Assembly: GCA_035380045.1 (NCBI GenBank)
Contig: DAOSWM010000007.1
Span: forward strand, 19,696 to 83,695
Direction of reading: 5' to 3'
Length of the DNA: 64,000 nt
From: DAOSWM01 sp035380045
GTDB lineage: Bacteria > Bacteroidota > Bacteroidia > Bacteroidales > Tenuifilaceae
Notes under the pieces: generated by a model
The model's input: the letters and a program-made list of their open reading frames with translations, nothing else
Databases searched by the model: none
Told to the model about the DNA's origin: nothing
Position numbers and translations under genes: made by a program
Part shown: positions 34,922 through 44,600 of the stretch, piece by piece
How the letters are laid out: each line of letters opens with the position of its first letter
Numbering within the stretch: position 1 is the stretch's first letter

Positions 34922-36340
34922 ATGAAACTTTACTCCCCATGCATCGGCGGTAATTTCACTCCAACTGAAAAAACATTCGAAGTAAAATCACCTTATAACC
35001 AGCAGGTTATTGCACAATGCTCGCTTGCTTTAAGCGAAGAACTGGAGGAAGCGATACTTGCTGCACAACGGATTGAAGAGGAAATGGCAGGCATGCCTTC
35101 ATACCAAAGGCAGAATATTCTGAACGGCATTGCCAATGGCATGGAGAGGGAGAGAGAAAACTTGGCAAAAATTCTCTGCCTCGAAGCAGGGAAACCCATG
35201 AAATACTCGCTGGGCGAGGTTGACAGAGCCATTCAAACGTTTAGGGTAGCCGCCGAGGAGTGTAAGCGAATTCCGGCTGAGGTTATTTCGCTCGACTGGA
35301 CTCCTGCCGGCGAGGGGAAAGAGGGAATTGTAAAGCATTTCCCCGTTGGTATTGTTGCAGGAATTTCGCCGTTCAACTTCCCGCTGAACCTTTCGGTTCA
35401 TAAAATTGCGCCAGCCATTGCAGCTGGCTGTCCAATAATTCTCAAACCTGCGAGAAGCACACCGTTATCTGCACTTGAACTAGCCCGAATTGCCTACGAG
35501 AATGGTTTACCAGAAGGTGCCCTTTCCGTACTTCCCATGGACAGAACATCGGGAAACCAGCTAGTTACTGACGAAAGGTTTGCGCTACTTTCTTTTACCG
35601 GCTCACCACAAGTAGGCTGGGACATGAAGAATCAGGCTGGAAAAAAAAGGGTTGTGCTTGAACTTGGAGGAAACGCTGGCGTTATAGTTACCCAAAGTTC
35701 GAACATTGAACTTGCAGTGAACAAATGCGTTGTGGGAGCTTTTGCATATTCCGGACAGGTTTGTATTCACACGCAACGAATTTACGTTCACGAAAAAGTT
35801 TTCGAAGAATTCCTCGAGAAATTTGCTGCGAAAACCCGACAGCTTAAAGTTGGCGATCCACTTGAAAAGGAAACCGATATTTCATCAATGATTGATGAAG
35901 CAAACGCTATTCGAGTAGAGGGCTGGGTGCAAGATGCCGTTGCCGATGGAGCAAAAATTTACCTTGGGGGCAAAAGGGAAGGGAACTATTTTCCTCCCAC
36001 AATTCTTACAAACACAAAGCCTGACATGAATGTTTGTGCCATGGAAGTTTTTGGGCCGGTTGTTACAGTTGAACCTTTTACTGATTATAATGAAGCAATA
36101 AAAATGGTAAACAACTCTGAATACGGCTTGCAGGCAGGCGTTTTTACAAACCAAATTGATGAACAAAACCTAGCATTCCAAAAGCTTAAAGTTGGAGGCG
36201 TAATAATTAACGATATTCCAACCTTCAGAGTTGATCATATGCCTTACGGGGGCATTAAAAACTCTGGCATTGGCCGTGAGGGAGTTAAGTATGCCATGCT
36301 CGACATGTTAGAGCCCAAACTACTGGTTAGGAATATGTAG
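34922..36340 (+). CDS. Aldehyde dehydrogenase family protein
   Basis: A 472-residue NAD(P)-dependent aldehyde dehydrogenase. Cofactor-binding start GIVAGISPFNFPLNLSVHKI near residue 145, the general-base glutamate in LELGGNAGV near 247, the catalytic cysteine in YSGQVCIHTQR near 281, and the C-terminal MPYGGIKNSGIGREG. The closest resemblance is to the lactaldehyde / phosphonoacetaldehyde / non-phosphorylating glyceraldehyde-3-phosphate group; substrate cannot be fixed by sequence. Stand-alone gene with its own upstream region. Confidence 0.85.
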   Translation: MKLYSPCIGGNFTPTEKTFEVKSPYNQQVIAQCSLALSEELEEAILAAQRIEEEMAGMPSYQRQNILNGIANGMERERENLAKILCLEAGKPMKYSLGEVDRAIQTFRVAAEECKRIPAEVISLDWTPAGEGKEGIVKHFPVGIVAGISPFNFPLNLSVHKIAPAIAAGCPIILKPARSTPLSALELARIAYENGLPEGALSVLPMDRTSGNQLVTDERFALLSFTGSPQVGWDMKNQAGKKRVVLELGGNAGVIVTQSSNIELAVNKCVVGAFAYSGQVCIHTQRIYVHEKVFEEFLEKFAAKTRQLKVGDPLEKETDISSMIDEANAIRVEGWVQDAVADGAKIYLGGKREGNYFPPTILTNTKPDMNVCAMEVFGPVVTVEPFTDYNEAIKMVNNSEYGLQAGVFTNQIDEQNLAFQKLKVGGVIINDIPTFRVDHMPYGGIKNSGIGREGVKYAMLDMLEPKLLVRNM

Positions 36341-36409
36341 GTATCTTAAAAAATTTAAAAAAGCTACCATTTTTAAGAAATTCCAGCCAAATAGGTTACT
36401 ATCAATTCT

Positions 36410-36417
36410 TATCTTTG
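36410..36417 (+). promoter_or_regulatory. Candidate -7 box for the LysE-family gene
   Basis: TATCTTTG matches TAnnTTTG, 23 bases before the ATG at 36441, giving a short leader. Confidence 0.5.
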
Positions 36418-36440
36418 CCAAGTAAACGAATTATTTTTCA

Positions 36441-37076
36441 ATGCAACTTTGGGCAACCCTTCTAGTTAAAGGAATACTTATCGGTTTACTGGCATCAATT
36501 CCCTTAGGGCCAATAGGTGTTATTTGTATTCAGCGCACCATAAACAAAGGACGCCTAAGCGGGTTCATTAGCGGGTTGGGTGCAGCCTCGGCCGACACAA
36601 TTTTTGCTACCATTGCTGGCTTTAGCCTTACATTCATTATTTCATTCATTGAAGAAAAACAAATTGCATTTCAAGCAATTGGAGGGATTGTTGTGGTGGC
36701 ACTTGGCGCAAAAATCTTTTTTACAAACCCGATCCGCCAGCTGCGCAGGCATAAAAGAAAAAAGAACAGCTTAACAGAAGACTTCATTTCCGTACTTCTA
36801 CTCACAATCACCAACCCCCTAGCAGTTTTCTTTTTCCTTGCTCTCTTTGCTGCATTTGGGGTTGTAAGCGGACAAACGACTTGGTTCCTATCCCTCATTA
36901 CCCTTGGTGGTGTATTTTTGGGTGCAGGTTTATGGTGGTATGCTCTCACCTCCCTTGTAAATCTTTTACGAAATAAGTTTAGGCTAAAGCAACTTTGGTG
37001 GATAAATAAAATATCGGGAATCACAATTTTTATCCTCGGAATATTTGCATTAGTTGGAGTATTCGTACTTCTTTAG
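36441..37076 (+). CDS. LysE/RhtB-family amino-acid exporter
   Basis: A 211-residue inner-membrane protein with six hydrophobic helices. The LysE-family signature opens the protein: GILIGLLASIPLGPIGVICI (about residues 11-30), then GLGAASADTIFATIAGF near 46. A positively charged cytoplasmic loop (RQLRRHKRKKNS, near 100) separates the two halves. Exports an amino acid or small metabolite; the substrate is not predictable. Confidence 0.85.
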   Translation: MQLWATLLVKGILIGLLASIPLGPIGVICIQRTINKGRLSGFISGLGAASADTIFATIAGFSLTFIISFIEEKQIAFQAIGGIVVVALGAKIFFTNPIRQLRRHKRKKNSLTEDFISVLLLTITNPLAVFFFLALFAAFGVVSGQTTWFLSLITLGGVFLGAGLWWYALTSLVNLLRNKFRLKQLWWINKISGITIFILGIFALVGVFVLL

Positions 37077-37249
37077 CTGTTTTTTTACTTTGTTGGTTTT
37101 TTTTTATATATTTAGCATGAATTGTTGCATCCAATAACCACACAGCATCTGAATATATATGTTGTAAACCAACAATTTATATTTACTGTTGTTATTTTAT
37201 TGGAACGATGAAATTATTTTTTTGTTTAAAACAGTAATATGTTGTTAAA

Positions 37250-39013
37250 ATGAATATATCCAATTGGATACTTAAAGTTTTATCGTTTAATCAATTACAT
37301 AAAATTAGCAAGGACTTAAGGTCTAAGTTCCTTGCCATTTCAGTAGTATGTTTCACGTTCATTGTTTTCTTTTTAATACACTTTTCAATATCGTACTTTA
37401 TTGAAAACGATAGCGTTTCATCATTAATTTCGGCTTCCACTTCAATCATTCTCACAATATATTTTATTATTGTCCTATCAAGCAAGGAAAAAATTCCCTT
37501 GCCATTTTTCCCTTCAGTTATAATCGGGATAGTTTTTCTTTTCTATCTTTTTGTAGGAAGCATAGGCTATACAGGAACGCTTATAATTGGGGTATTTCCT
37601 ATTATTACAAACATTACACTTGGCTTTAGAAAAGGACTATACCTTTCGTTCATATTCTTAGCATTATCAATTATCGGATTTGTTTTCCCTGCCCTACTTT
37701 TCACCACAGAACCCGTTGGTCTGTCCCTCAAATTGACCTCATTTCTTTCATACCTTTTAGTCATTCTGATTCTTTATGTCATCGAGATTCTAAAACAAGA
37801 GAAGATAAATGATATGGAGAAACAAGTTCTTGATCAAAAGAGTTATACAAAGCTTAAAGAAGAGTTTATTGCGAACCTTTCGCATCAAATAAGAACCCCC
37901 CTTAACAATATAATGGTTATTACGAATATACTTGAAAGCACCGATATTGATGAGAAACAACGTGATATGATTGATACTATACATGCATCAACCAACAACC
38001 TTGTAAACGTGGTTAACAGCATGGTAGAAATTTCAAATGTTGATATTAAGGAACGAAGTGATTTAAGCATTAACTTCAACCTTAACAGCACAATTAGCAA
38101 CACTATAAAACTCTTCTCAACTCAAAATTCAGGACAAACAACGTTTAACCTTAAGATCGACGAATCGATTCCAAAAGATTTAACTGGCGACCCTGTTAAA
38201 ATTAAACAGATATTTCTCAACCTTGTTGAGAATATCCTGAAGAATAAAAGTTCAGCGAAAACCACCATCGAGATTAAAGTATGGAAAAGCAAGGAAAACG
38301 ATGATGTGGTTGACCTTAATTTTGAGATTAAAAGCAACAAACCCATCCTGCTACCTGTCAACGAAGGACACAATCTTTACGTAACTAACGAAACTATTCT
38401 TAGTTCGGCAAGCACCCAAATGTACATCGATCTGCTCGATTTAACCATTACTCAGAAGTTGATTGAAAGTAACGGAGGTAAACTTAGCATCATTCTTAGC
38501 TCCGAGAATGCGGTATTTTCTTTCCCTTATAACCTTAAGAAAAGCACCCTTGAACCAGTAAAAGAGGATGAGTCCTACCCTTCGGATGATGGTGTTGAAG
38601 GCAAAATCGTTAAAACTATTTCTAAAACAACTCTGGATCTGTCTGATGCGAATGTACTTTTAGTAGAAGATAATTTAATTAACCAAAAAATTGTTGTGCT
38701 TAGCCTCAAGAAGATTGTTAAAAGCATTGATATTGCCAATAATGGCAAAGAGGCTCTGGACAAATTTGGAACCAGCCGATTTGATATTATCCTCATGGAT
38801 ATCCAAATGCCCATTATGAATGGTATAATTGCCACAAAAAAAATTCGAGAGATTGAATCGAGTTCAAACACCCACACTCCTATTATTGCAATCACTGCCA
38901 ACGCCCTTCTGGGCGATAAGGAAGAATGTCTTGCCGCTGGAATGGACGACTATATCAGCAAGCCCTTTCAAATTGAAGTGCTAATTCAAAAAATGAAGAA
39001 TTTACTAAAGTAA
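37250..39013 (+). CDS. Hybrid sensor histidine kinase / response regulator with degenerate ATP-binding domain
   Basis: A 587-residue inner-membrane signalling protein: six hydrophobic helices (about 25-185), a short coiled coil, HisKA with phospho-accepting His212 in NLSHQIRTPLNNIM, a HATPase-like region (about 285-435), and a C-terminal receiver (about 465-587) with VLLVEDN, Asp517 in LMDIQMPIMNG and lysine in YISKPF. In the HATPase region the N-box asparagine remains (LVENILKN). The DxGxG box is replaced by EIKSNKPI and the GxGLGL box by YIDLLDL. ATP binding is therefore doubtful, and it may be a pseudokinase receiving phosphate from another kinase. It faces the PP2C receptor gene. Confidence 0.83.
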   Translation: MNISNWILKVLSFNQLHKISKDLRSKFLAISVVCFTFIVFFLIHFSISYFIENDSVSSLISASTSIILTIYFIIVLSSKEKIPLPFFPSVIIGIVFLFYLFVGSIGYTGTLIIGVFPIITNITLGFRKGLYLSFIFLALSIIGFVFPALLFTTEPVGLSLKLTSFLSYLLVILILYVIEILKQEKINDMEKQVLDQKSYTKLKEEFIANLSHQIRTPLNNIMVITNILESTDIDEKQRDMIDTIHASTNNLVNVVNSMVEISNVDIKERSDLSINFNLNSTISNTIKLFSTQNSGQTTFNLKIDESIPKDLTGDPVKIKQIFLNLVENILKNKSSAKTTIEIKVWKSKENDDVVDLNFEIKSNKPILLPVNEGHNLYVTNETILSSASTQMYIDLLDLTITQKLIESNGGKLSIILSSENAVFSFPYNLKKSTLEPVKEDESYPSDDGVEGKIVKTISKTTLDLSDANVLLVEDNLINQKIVVLSLKKIVKSIDIANNGKEALDKFGTSRFDIILMDIQMPIMNGIIATKKIREIESSSNTHTPIIAITANALLGDKEECLAAGMDDYISKPFQIEVLIQKMKNLLK

Positions 39014-39226
39014 CGTGGGGTCGATAAAAAAACTCTGAAAAATAAGACTATTAGGGTTAATACTTTTGGATACACTATGTTCAACCACATAGTCAAAATA
39101 TATTTCAACTCAAAACTTAGTAATGAGATGAAATTGGTATTGTAGTCAACCTTATTCCATTGGTAATGTAACGAATACAACATTGGTATTTACGTCGAAC
39201 CCATGTTAAATTGGGAATCCCCTTTG

Positions 39227-42200
39227 CTAGAAGAAGCAGCTTAAATCTGGTTTAATTCCAATTATTAAAATATCATCAACCTGCTCCTGAGCTCCACGCC
39301 ACTCAGAAATACTTTCATTCAAACTTTTCTTCTGCTCTTCAAGGGTTAGCTTATGTATATTTAATAGGAGGTGTCTGAACCTACGAAACTTGAATTTCTT
39401 TCCTTCTGTACCTCCAAATTGATCGACATATCCATCGGTAAACATATATATCATATCACTCTGTTCAATAGGAACTATGTGGCTTTTAAAAAGAGGCCTC
39501 TCTGTTTCGCCCTCCATCCCTACTGAGAACCTATCGCCCTTTATTTCAATAATTTTACTATCTCTAACTATGTAAAGATTTGTAAATGCTCCTGCAAACT
39601 GCAAAGTATTGTTCTCCTTGTCGAGTACACAGAATGATACATCCATCCCATCCTTCACGTTTGTTTCTTGTCCAACTCCAACCCGAAAAGTATCATAAAC
39701 ACCCTTGTTAAGGTGGTTTAGTATTTCCGCAGCGTCATTTACCCCCTGAATATTTGTTATATTTCTTAACAGTTCTATACCTATTATTGACATGAATGCT
39801 CCGGGCACTCCATGACCCGTACAATCGATTACTGCTACAAATATTTTATTCTGTGTTTCGTTTATCCAGTAGAAATCTCCGCTTACAATATCTTTTGGTA
39901 AGTAAAGGATGAATGAATCGGGCAGAATCTCCTTGAAATGGTTCTCCCCTGGTATTAGTGCTTCCTGAATCCTCTTTGCATAATGTATGCTATCGGTTAT
40001 GCTTTTGTTCTTTAGCTCTAACTCCTCCTTTTGCCTCTCAATTTTTGCCATTGTTTGCTCCCGTTCCTTAAGCAAACGGCTTGTTCTTCGCTGGTTAATA
40101 GTTCGTGAACGAACAAAAATGAATAAAGCAGAAAAGACCAGCAGTGAGTATATAGCAAGGGCTACCCTTGATTTCCAGAACCGTGTTCTAATAACTATCC
40201 TTATGGTTTCGGGTTGTTCGCTCCATACGTTATCGTTATTAGAACCCTTGACAAAAAACAAATAAGTTCCCTCACCGGGATTTGAAAATGTTGCCGAATG
40301 CTTCGCTCCAAGTTCAATCCAACCATCATCAAGCCCATCAACCTTGTACATGTACCTATTCTTTTCGGGTCGAGTAAAATCTAGCGCAGCAAACTCTATA
40401 CTCAATAGAGAAAAATCTTGCTCTATCACAATTTCACTCACTCCCTGAACGGGGAATGATTGAGTCCCTTCACCTCCGAGTATTTCCAGGTGGGTGATGG
40501 CTACTTTAGGGATGGTTTTGTTAACAATTATTGAGTCGGGATAGAAACAGTTAAACCCAGATGTGCCTCCAAAAAATAGCTCACCATCGTCAGACTTATG
40601 ACTTGCTCCAATATTAAACTCATAGCTCTGTAATCCATCATTTACACCATAAACTGAGAAATTTTGAGTATCAGTATTCAGCATAGCTAGCCCCCAGTTC
40701 GTTCCAACCCAAATATTCCCATTACAATCTTCTTCGATGCAGTATATTAAGTTATTGGGCAAGCCTTCCCGCTCAGTAAAAAGATCGTAGTTATACGTTT
40801 TTGTATTGAACCTGTATAAACCAGAAACCGTGCCAACCCACAAAAAACCATCGGTTCCCATCAGCAAGCTAACAATTTCGTTGTTAGCTATGTGCATGTT
40901 ATCCTGATCTTTTGCTTGTAGAAACCTTTCAACGGTTTTGTTTTTCTTATCAATTCGATTAAGCCCATCAAAGGTTCCAGCCCAAATAACACCTTCTTTA
41001 TCAACAGCCAAGGCGTGAACCTCGTTGGATGAGATGCTCAGGGGATTGTTGGGGTTATGACGAAAGCTCTCAATTTGAGAACGATTATAGGAATATAGAC
41101 CCATACGAGACGCAAACCATAAATCCCCATCATCATCTTCCACAATTTCATACACCCTATTATGACTAAAGATTCTCTCAGATTCCTTTTCCATCTTTTT
41201 TGGAAAAAAGTTCTTAAAAATCTTGTCTTCATGATTGTATACTTGCACACCATTTCTGGTGCCAATAATCATTTCATCCTGACTGGTTCTATAGATTGTG
41301 TGTACATAATCGTTACAAATATTACGTCCAGTAGAATTCTCTGAATATCGATAGTTTGCCCCTGTGGTTCTATTAAAAATGTACAAACCGGTACCCCAGG
41401 TTCCTACCCATATAATATCGTTAGATTGCTTGTATAGTGATGACACGTAGTTGCCAGAGAAGAGATTCTCACCACTTGTTGTTTTACTATACGTTTTAAA
41501 ATTCTGCGATTTTAAGTCGAGTTTTATTAATCCCGATAGTGTTCCAAACCAAATAATGTTTGTTCTGTCCTCTACTATTGAGGTTACCGTTGATGAGAAC
41601 AGGTACTTATCCTGATAATATGCATTAAAATGTGGGGAAAACTCGCCATGGTTTGAATAAAAACGACAAAAACCCATTTCGGTACCAATCCAAAAGTTCC
41701 CTTTTGAATCCTCAAACATGATGTTAACAATATTGTTGGGTAATGATTTATTGTTTCCAGGAATGTTTTCGTAATGAATAAAATCGTCTGTTTTCTCTCG
41801 GAATAAATTAATCCCGTGGGCAGTTGCAATCCAAATATTACCTTTTGAGTCTTCGTAAATATGTTTAACCCTGTTGTTACTTAGCGAGTGTATGTCGTTA
41901 GCATTATTTGCATATCGTTTAAAAAGACTAAGGTTCCTGTCGAAGAGCATTAACCCATCGCTGGTCCCCACCCAGAAACGTTTTTTACTATCTTCATATA
42001 ATGAGAAATCATTATTCTCAGAAGTTAATGAAAAAATATCGACAAAGTGATTGAACCGTGTAAACCCATTGGTTTCTGGGTTATACCTATCAAGCGATTC
42101 TTCCGTTTTAACCCAAATCACACCAAAGCTATCCTCGTAAACATTAAAAATTCGGTTTGAACTAATCGAGTTATCGTTTGATGGATTGAAATAAAAATTA

Positions 42201-42559
42201 TAGAAATTGTCATCCTTCCTGTTATATATACTTAACCCATTAAAAGTTCCAATCCAAATATTCCCATCATTATCCTCACACAGATCTGTTATGTAATCAT
42301 TTGCTATGGAAGTAGAATCGAATGGCTGGTTTCTGTAAACCTTAAACCCATATCCATCGTATCTATTTAATCCATTTTGAGTCCCAACCCAAAGGAATCC
42401 GTACTTATCCTGAATAAGAGTTTGCACTGCTGTTTGCGAGAGGCCGTTATCAACATCAAATAACTCTACCCGTAAAGTTGTGTTCGTAACATTTGCCCTG
42501 CTCATGTGAAACGAAACCGTAAGTAGGAGTATAAATGGGTATGTAAGTAACCTTCGCAT
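39227..42559 (-). CDS. Two-component-type beta-propeller receptor with PP2C/SpoIIE phosphatase output
   Basis: A 1110-residue membrane receptor: signal peptide (1-22), about fourteen Reg_prop repeats forming two propellers in the periplasm (about 30-690; repeated GxIWIGTxxGL-type units such as GNIWIGTFNGLSIYN), a Y_Y_Y domain (about 700-790) and one transmembrane helix (about 805-825). A coiled coil (RLLKEREQTMAKIERQKEE) follows, then a SpoIIE/RsbU-type phosphatase (about 890-1105) with GDFYWI, VIDCTGHGVPGAFMS and MFTDGYVDQ carrying the metal-binding aspartates. The family usually ends in a histidine kinase; here the output is Ser/Thr dephosphorylation, perhaps of an anti-sigma-factor antagonist. 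Confidence 0.88.
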   Translation of the reverse strand: MRRLLTYPFILLLTVSFHMSRANVTNTTLRVELFDVDNGLSQTAVQTLIQDKYGFLWVGTQNGLNRYDGYGFKVYRNQPFDSTSIANDYITDLCEDNDGNIWIGTFNGLSIYNRKDDNFYNFYFNPSNDNSISSNRIFNVYEDSFGVIWVKTEESLDRYNPETNGFTRFNHFVDIFSLTSENNDFSLYEDSKKRFWVGTSDGLMLFDRNLSLFKRYANNANDIHSLSNNRVKHIYEDSKGNIWIATAHGINLFREKTDDFIHYENIPGNNKSLPNNIVNIMFEDSKGNFWIGTEMGFCRFYSNHGEFSPHFNAYYQDKYLFSSTVTSIVEDRTNIIWFGTLSGLIKLDLKSQNFKTYSKTTSGENLFSGNYVSSLYKQSNDIIWVGTWGTGLYIFNRTTGANYRYSENSTGRNICNDYVHTIYRTSQDEMIIGTRNGVQVYNHEDKIFKNFFPKKMEKESERIFSHNRVYEIVEDDDGDLWFASRMGLYSYNRSQIESFRHNPNNPLSISSNEVHALAVDKEGVIWAGTFDGLNRIDKKNKTVERFLQAKDQDNMHIANNEIVSLLMGTDGFLWVGTVSGLYRFNTKTYNYDLFTEREGLPNNLIYCIEEDCNGNIWVGTNWGLAMLNTDTQNFSVYGVNDGLQSYEFNIGASHKSDDGELFFGGTSGFNCFYPDSIIVNKTIPKVAITHLEILGGEGTQSFPVQGVSEIVIEQDFSLLSIEFAALDFTRPEKNRYMYKVDGLDDGWIELGAKHSATFSNPGEGTYLFFVKGSNNDNVWSEQPETIRIVIRTRFWKSRVALAIYSLLVFSALFIFVRSRTINQRRTSRLLKEREQTMAKIERQKEELELKNKSITDSIHYAKRIQEALIPGENHFKEILPDSFILYLPKDIVSGDFYWINETQNKIFVAVIDCTGHGVPGAFMSIIGIELLRNITNIQGVNDAAEILNHLNKGVYDTFRVGVGQETNVKDGMDVSFCVLDKENNTLQFAGAFTNLYIVRDSKIIEIKGDRFSVGMEGETERPLFKSHIVPIEQSDMIYMFTDGYVDQFGGTEGKKFKFRRFRHLLLNIHKLTLEEQKKSLNESISEWRGAQEQVDDILIIGIKPDLSCFF

Positions 42560-42590
42560 AATAAGGGCAAATTAGGAAAAAAAAATGAAA

Positions 42591-44507
42591 CTATGTAAGA
42601 TCAGGCTTCACGATTGCACCATCTGATTCAACCCTATACAAAAACTTTCTTGATGGCGATTCAATAGAGTCCTTAATATTAAAGTTTCCCCATTTTTTAT
42701 CAATTTTTTCAATGGTTTCCTTCGATGAAACAACTAATGCAGGCCAATCTCTTGAAAAGGTATCGATAGAGTAGCATTTCCTTGTCCCATCGAAAACAAA
42801 GCAGGGAAGCCTGACCCCTAACCTGTCAACGAAGTAACAATCCCTTTCCGGATCAATATTTGCGCTTAAATACCATACGAACAGACTCATATCATTTAGC
42901 TTCATCTCTTTATCAACCACAGCAATAAACTTTGGGATTGGACCCTCAACTGCAGCCACTATTTGTTGAATTATTGTTTTAACCTGTACGCCAATCTTCT
43001 TGTCAACAGATACCAGTAAAACTGATATTCCTTCTTTTAAAAGTGCTGTGTTAAAATCGAACAACCCCCGATGTTTCTGGCTTAACGTACTAAATAACTT
43101 TTCGTATCCACCTACCGTGCTATTTACCTTATTGTCTAACTCTTCTGGGAATTTTTTTGTTGCATCTACTAAAACTTTCCCTCCCATATGTGGCCTTGAA
43201 GACGCATGATCCAAAACATCCATTGGTCCTCTCCAAAGCAACACATCACGATGGGGAACTACTAATTCTGAAATATGCTTTGCTACCTCAAAGGAATTAT
43301 GAATATCAGTATCCCCATCTACAACTATCATTATCTTATTAAACATCATTTGGCCAACACCCCATAGTGCACTTGCAACCTTATACGCCTGTCCCGGAAA
43401 AGTTTTATCAATTTTTACAATAGCTATATTATGTGAAACACCCTGTTGGGGAAGATACAAATCAATGATTTCAGGTAAAAAGGTATATTTTATTGGCGAT
43501 AAAAAAATTCTCTCAGTTAACTTTGCTATGTACACATCCTCCATGGGCGGAACACCAACCAGTGTAGCTGGGAATATGGCATCCTTTCTGTAGGTAATAC
43601 ATGTAACATGAAACTTCGGGTACCAATCTGCGAGGGAGTAAAAACCTGTGTGATCGCCAAAAGGTCCCTCCCATATTGGATCCTCCATTGGGTCTACATA
43701 GCCTTCTATGATAATATCTGCATCCGAGGGAACATCCAGCTCATTGGTTATGCATCTTACTAGTTTGACCCGCTTTTTTCTTAGAAACCCAGCGAATAAA
43801 AACTCATCAATATTCTCAGGGAGTGGTGCAGTTGCAGAGTATGTGTATGCGGGATCTCCTCCTAAGGCCACAGCAACCGGCATAAGCTCCCCTCTTTTTT
43901 TGTATGCAGAAAAATGCCTGGCACCAGTTTTGTGCCTATGCCAATGCATTCCAGTAAGATTACTACCAAATACCTGCATCCTGTACATCCCAACATTTCT
44001 AACTTTAGTATCAGGATCCTGAGTTATAACCATAGGTAGAGTTATAAAACGCCCTCCATCATGGGGCCAACATTGTAAAATTGGAAATATGCTTAAATCA
44101 GGCTCAATTTGAATAACCTGCTGACATTCACCACGTCTCCGAACTGTTTTAGGCAAACACTTCATCACTTGAGCCAACTTGGGAAGGGTACTGAACTTTT
44201 CAAAGAAACCCTTTTTCAGGGATAAAACTACCCCTACGAATCCCTCAATTTGTTGAGCAACCTCATCAGGGTTTCTCACATTTAAAGCCGAAGAGGCCCT
44301 TTTTAACGAACCAAAAACATTGGTAACAACAGGGAAGCTTGTTCCTGTATTTTCGAAAAGAATTGCTTTCCCTCCTCCATCTTGCTTGCATATCCTATCT
44401 GTAACCTCGGCTATCTCAAGTACAGGATCAACAAACTCGGTTATCCTGATTAAATCACCATTCTCTTCAAGCAGTTCAATAAACTCCCTCAGGCTTTTGT
44501 ACGACAT
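42591..44507 (-). CDS. UbiD family decarboxylase
   Basis: A 638-residue member of the prenylated-FMN-dependent UbiD decarboxylases, longer than E. coli UbiD (~497) and of the length class labelled menaquinone biosynthesis decarboxylase. Visible landmarks: MSYKSLREFIELLEENGDL at the start, LFENTGTSFPVVTNVFGS near 55, GMHWHRHKTGARHFSAYKK near 190, EGPFGDHTGFYSLADWYPKFHV near 280 (seen as GPFGDHTGFYS). Substrate is not proven; a quinone-precursor carboxylate is one possibility. No UbiX-like partner is in this window. Start at ATG 44507, because the upstream ATG at 44558 lies within the enolase terminator hairpin. Confidence 0.82.
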   Translation of the reverse strand: MSYKSLREFIELLEENGDLIRITEFVDPVLEIAEVTDRICKQDGGGKAILFENTGTSFPVVTNVFGSLKRASSALNVRNPDEVAQQIEGFVGVVLSLKKGFFEKFSTLPKLAQVMKCLPKTVRRRGECQQVIQIEPDLSIFPILQCWPHDGGRFITLPMVITQDPDTKVRNVGMYRMQVFGSNLTGMHWHRHKTGARHFSAYKKRGELMPVAVALGGDPAYTYSATAPLPENIDEFLFAGFLRKKRVKLVRCITNELDVPSDADIIIEGYVDPMEDPIWEGPFGDHTGFYSLADWYPKFHVTCITYRKDAIFPATLVGVPPMEDVYIAKLTERIFLSPIKYTFLPEIIDLYLPQQGVSHNIAIVKIDKTFPGQAYKVASALWGVGQMMFNKIMIVVDGDTDIHNSFEVAKHISELVVPHRDVLLWRGPMDVLDHASSRPHMGGKVLVDATKKFPEELDNKVNSTVGGYEKLFSTLSQKHRGLFDFNTALLKEGISVLLVSVDKKIGVQVKTIIQQIVAAVEGPIPKFIAVVDKEMKLNDMSLFVWYLSANIDPERDCYFVDRLGVRLPCFVFDGTRKCYSIDTFSRDWPALVVSSKETIEKIDKKWGNFNIKDSIESPSRKFLYRVESDGAIVKPDLT

Positions 44508-44541
44508 AGCTATATCTATAGTTATTTTAGGCGAATATAAC

Positions 44542-44577
44542 AAAAAGGGTTCAACCAATCACGATTGAACCCTTTGA
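44542..44577 (-). terminator. Terminator of eno
   Basis: AAAGGGTTCAA (44544-44554) and TTGAACCCTTT (44565-44575) form an 11-bp stem with a 10-base loop; reading on the minus strand a T5 run follows. It separates eno from the UbiD-family gene, which must then have its own promoter or rely on read-through. Confidence 0.85.
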
Positions 44578-44600
44578 TATAAACCATAAGATATGTATTA

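Noticed and set aside
36671..37024. 117-codon minus-strand frame opposite the LysE-family gene
   Set aside because: Antisense shadow; the plus-strand frame has the full LysE signature and six helices.
37090..37175. Inverted repeat TTGTTGGTTT / AAACCAACAA upstream of the hybrid kinase
   Set aside because: Arms are only 10 bases and 66 bases apart in AT-rich DNA; no T run or promoter relationship supports a function.
39061..39068. TACTTTTG -7-like box on the plus strand
   Set aside because: It lies between two convergent gene ends and points into the 3' end of the PP2C receptor gene, with no good upstream element; likely chance.
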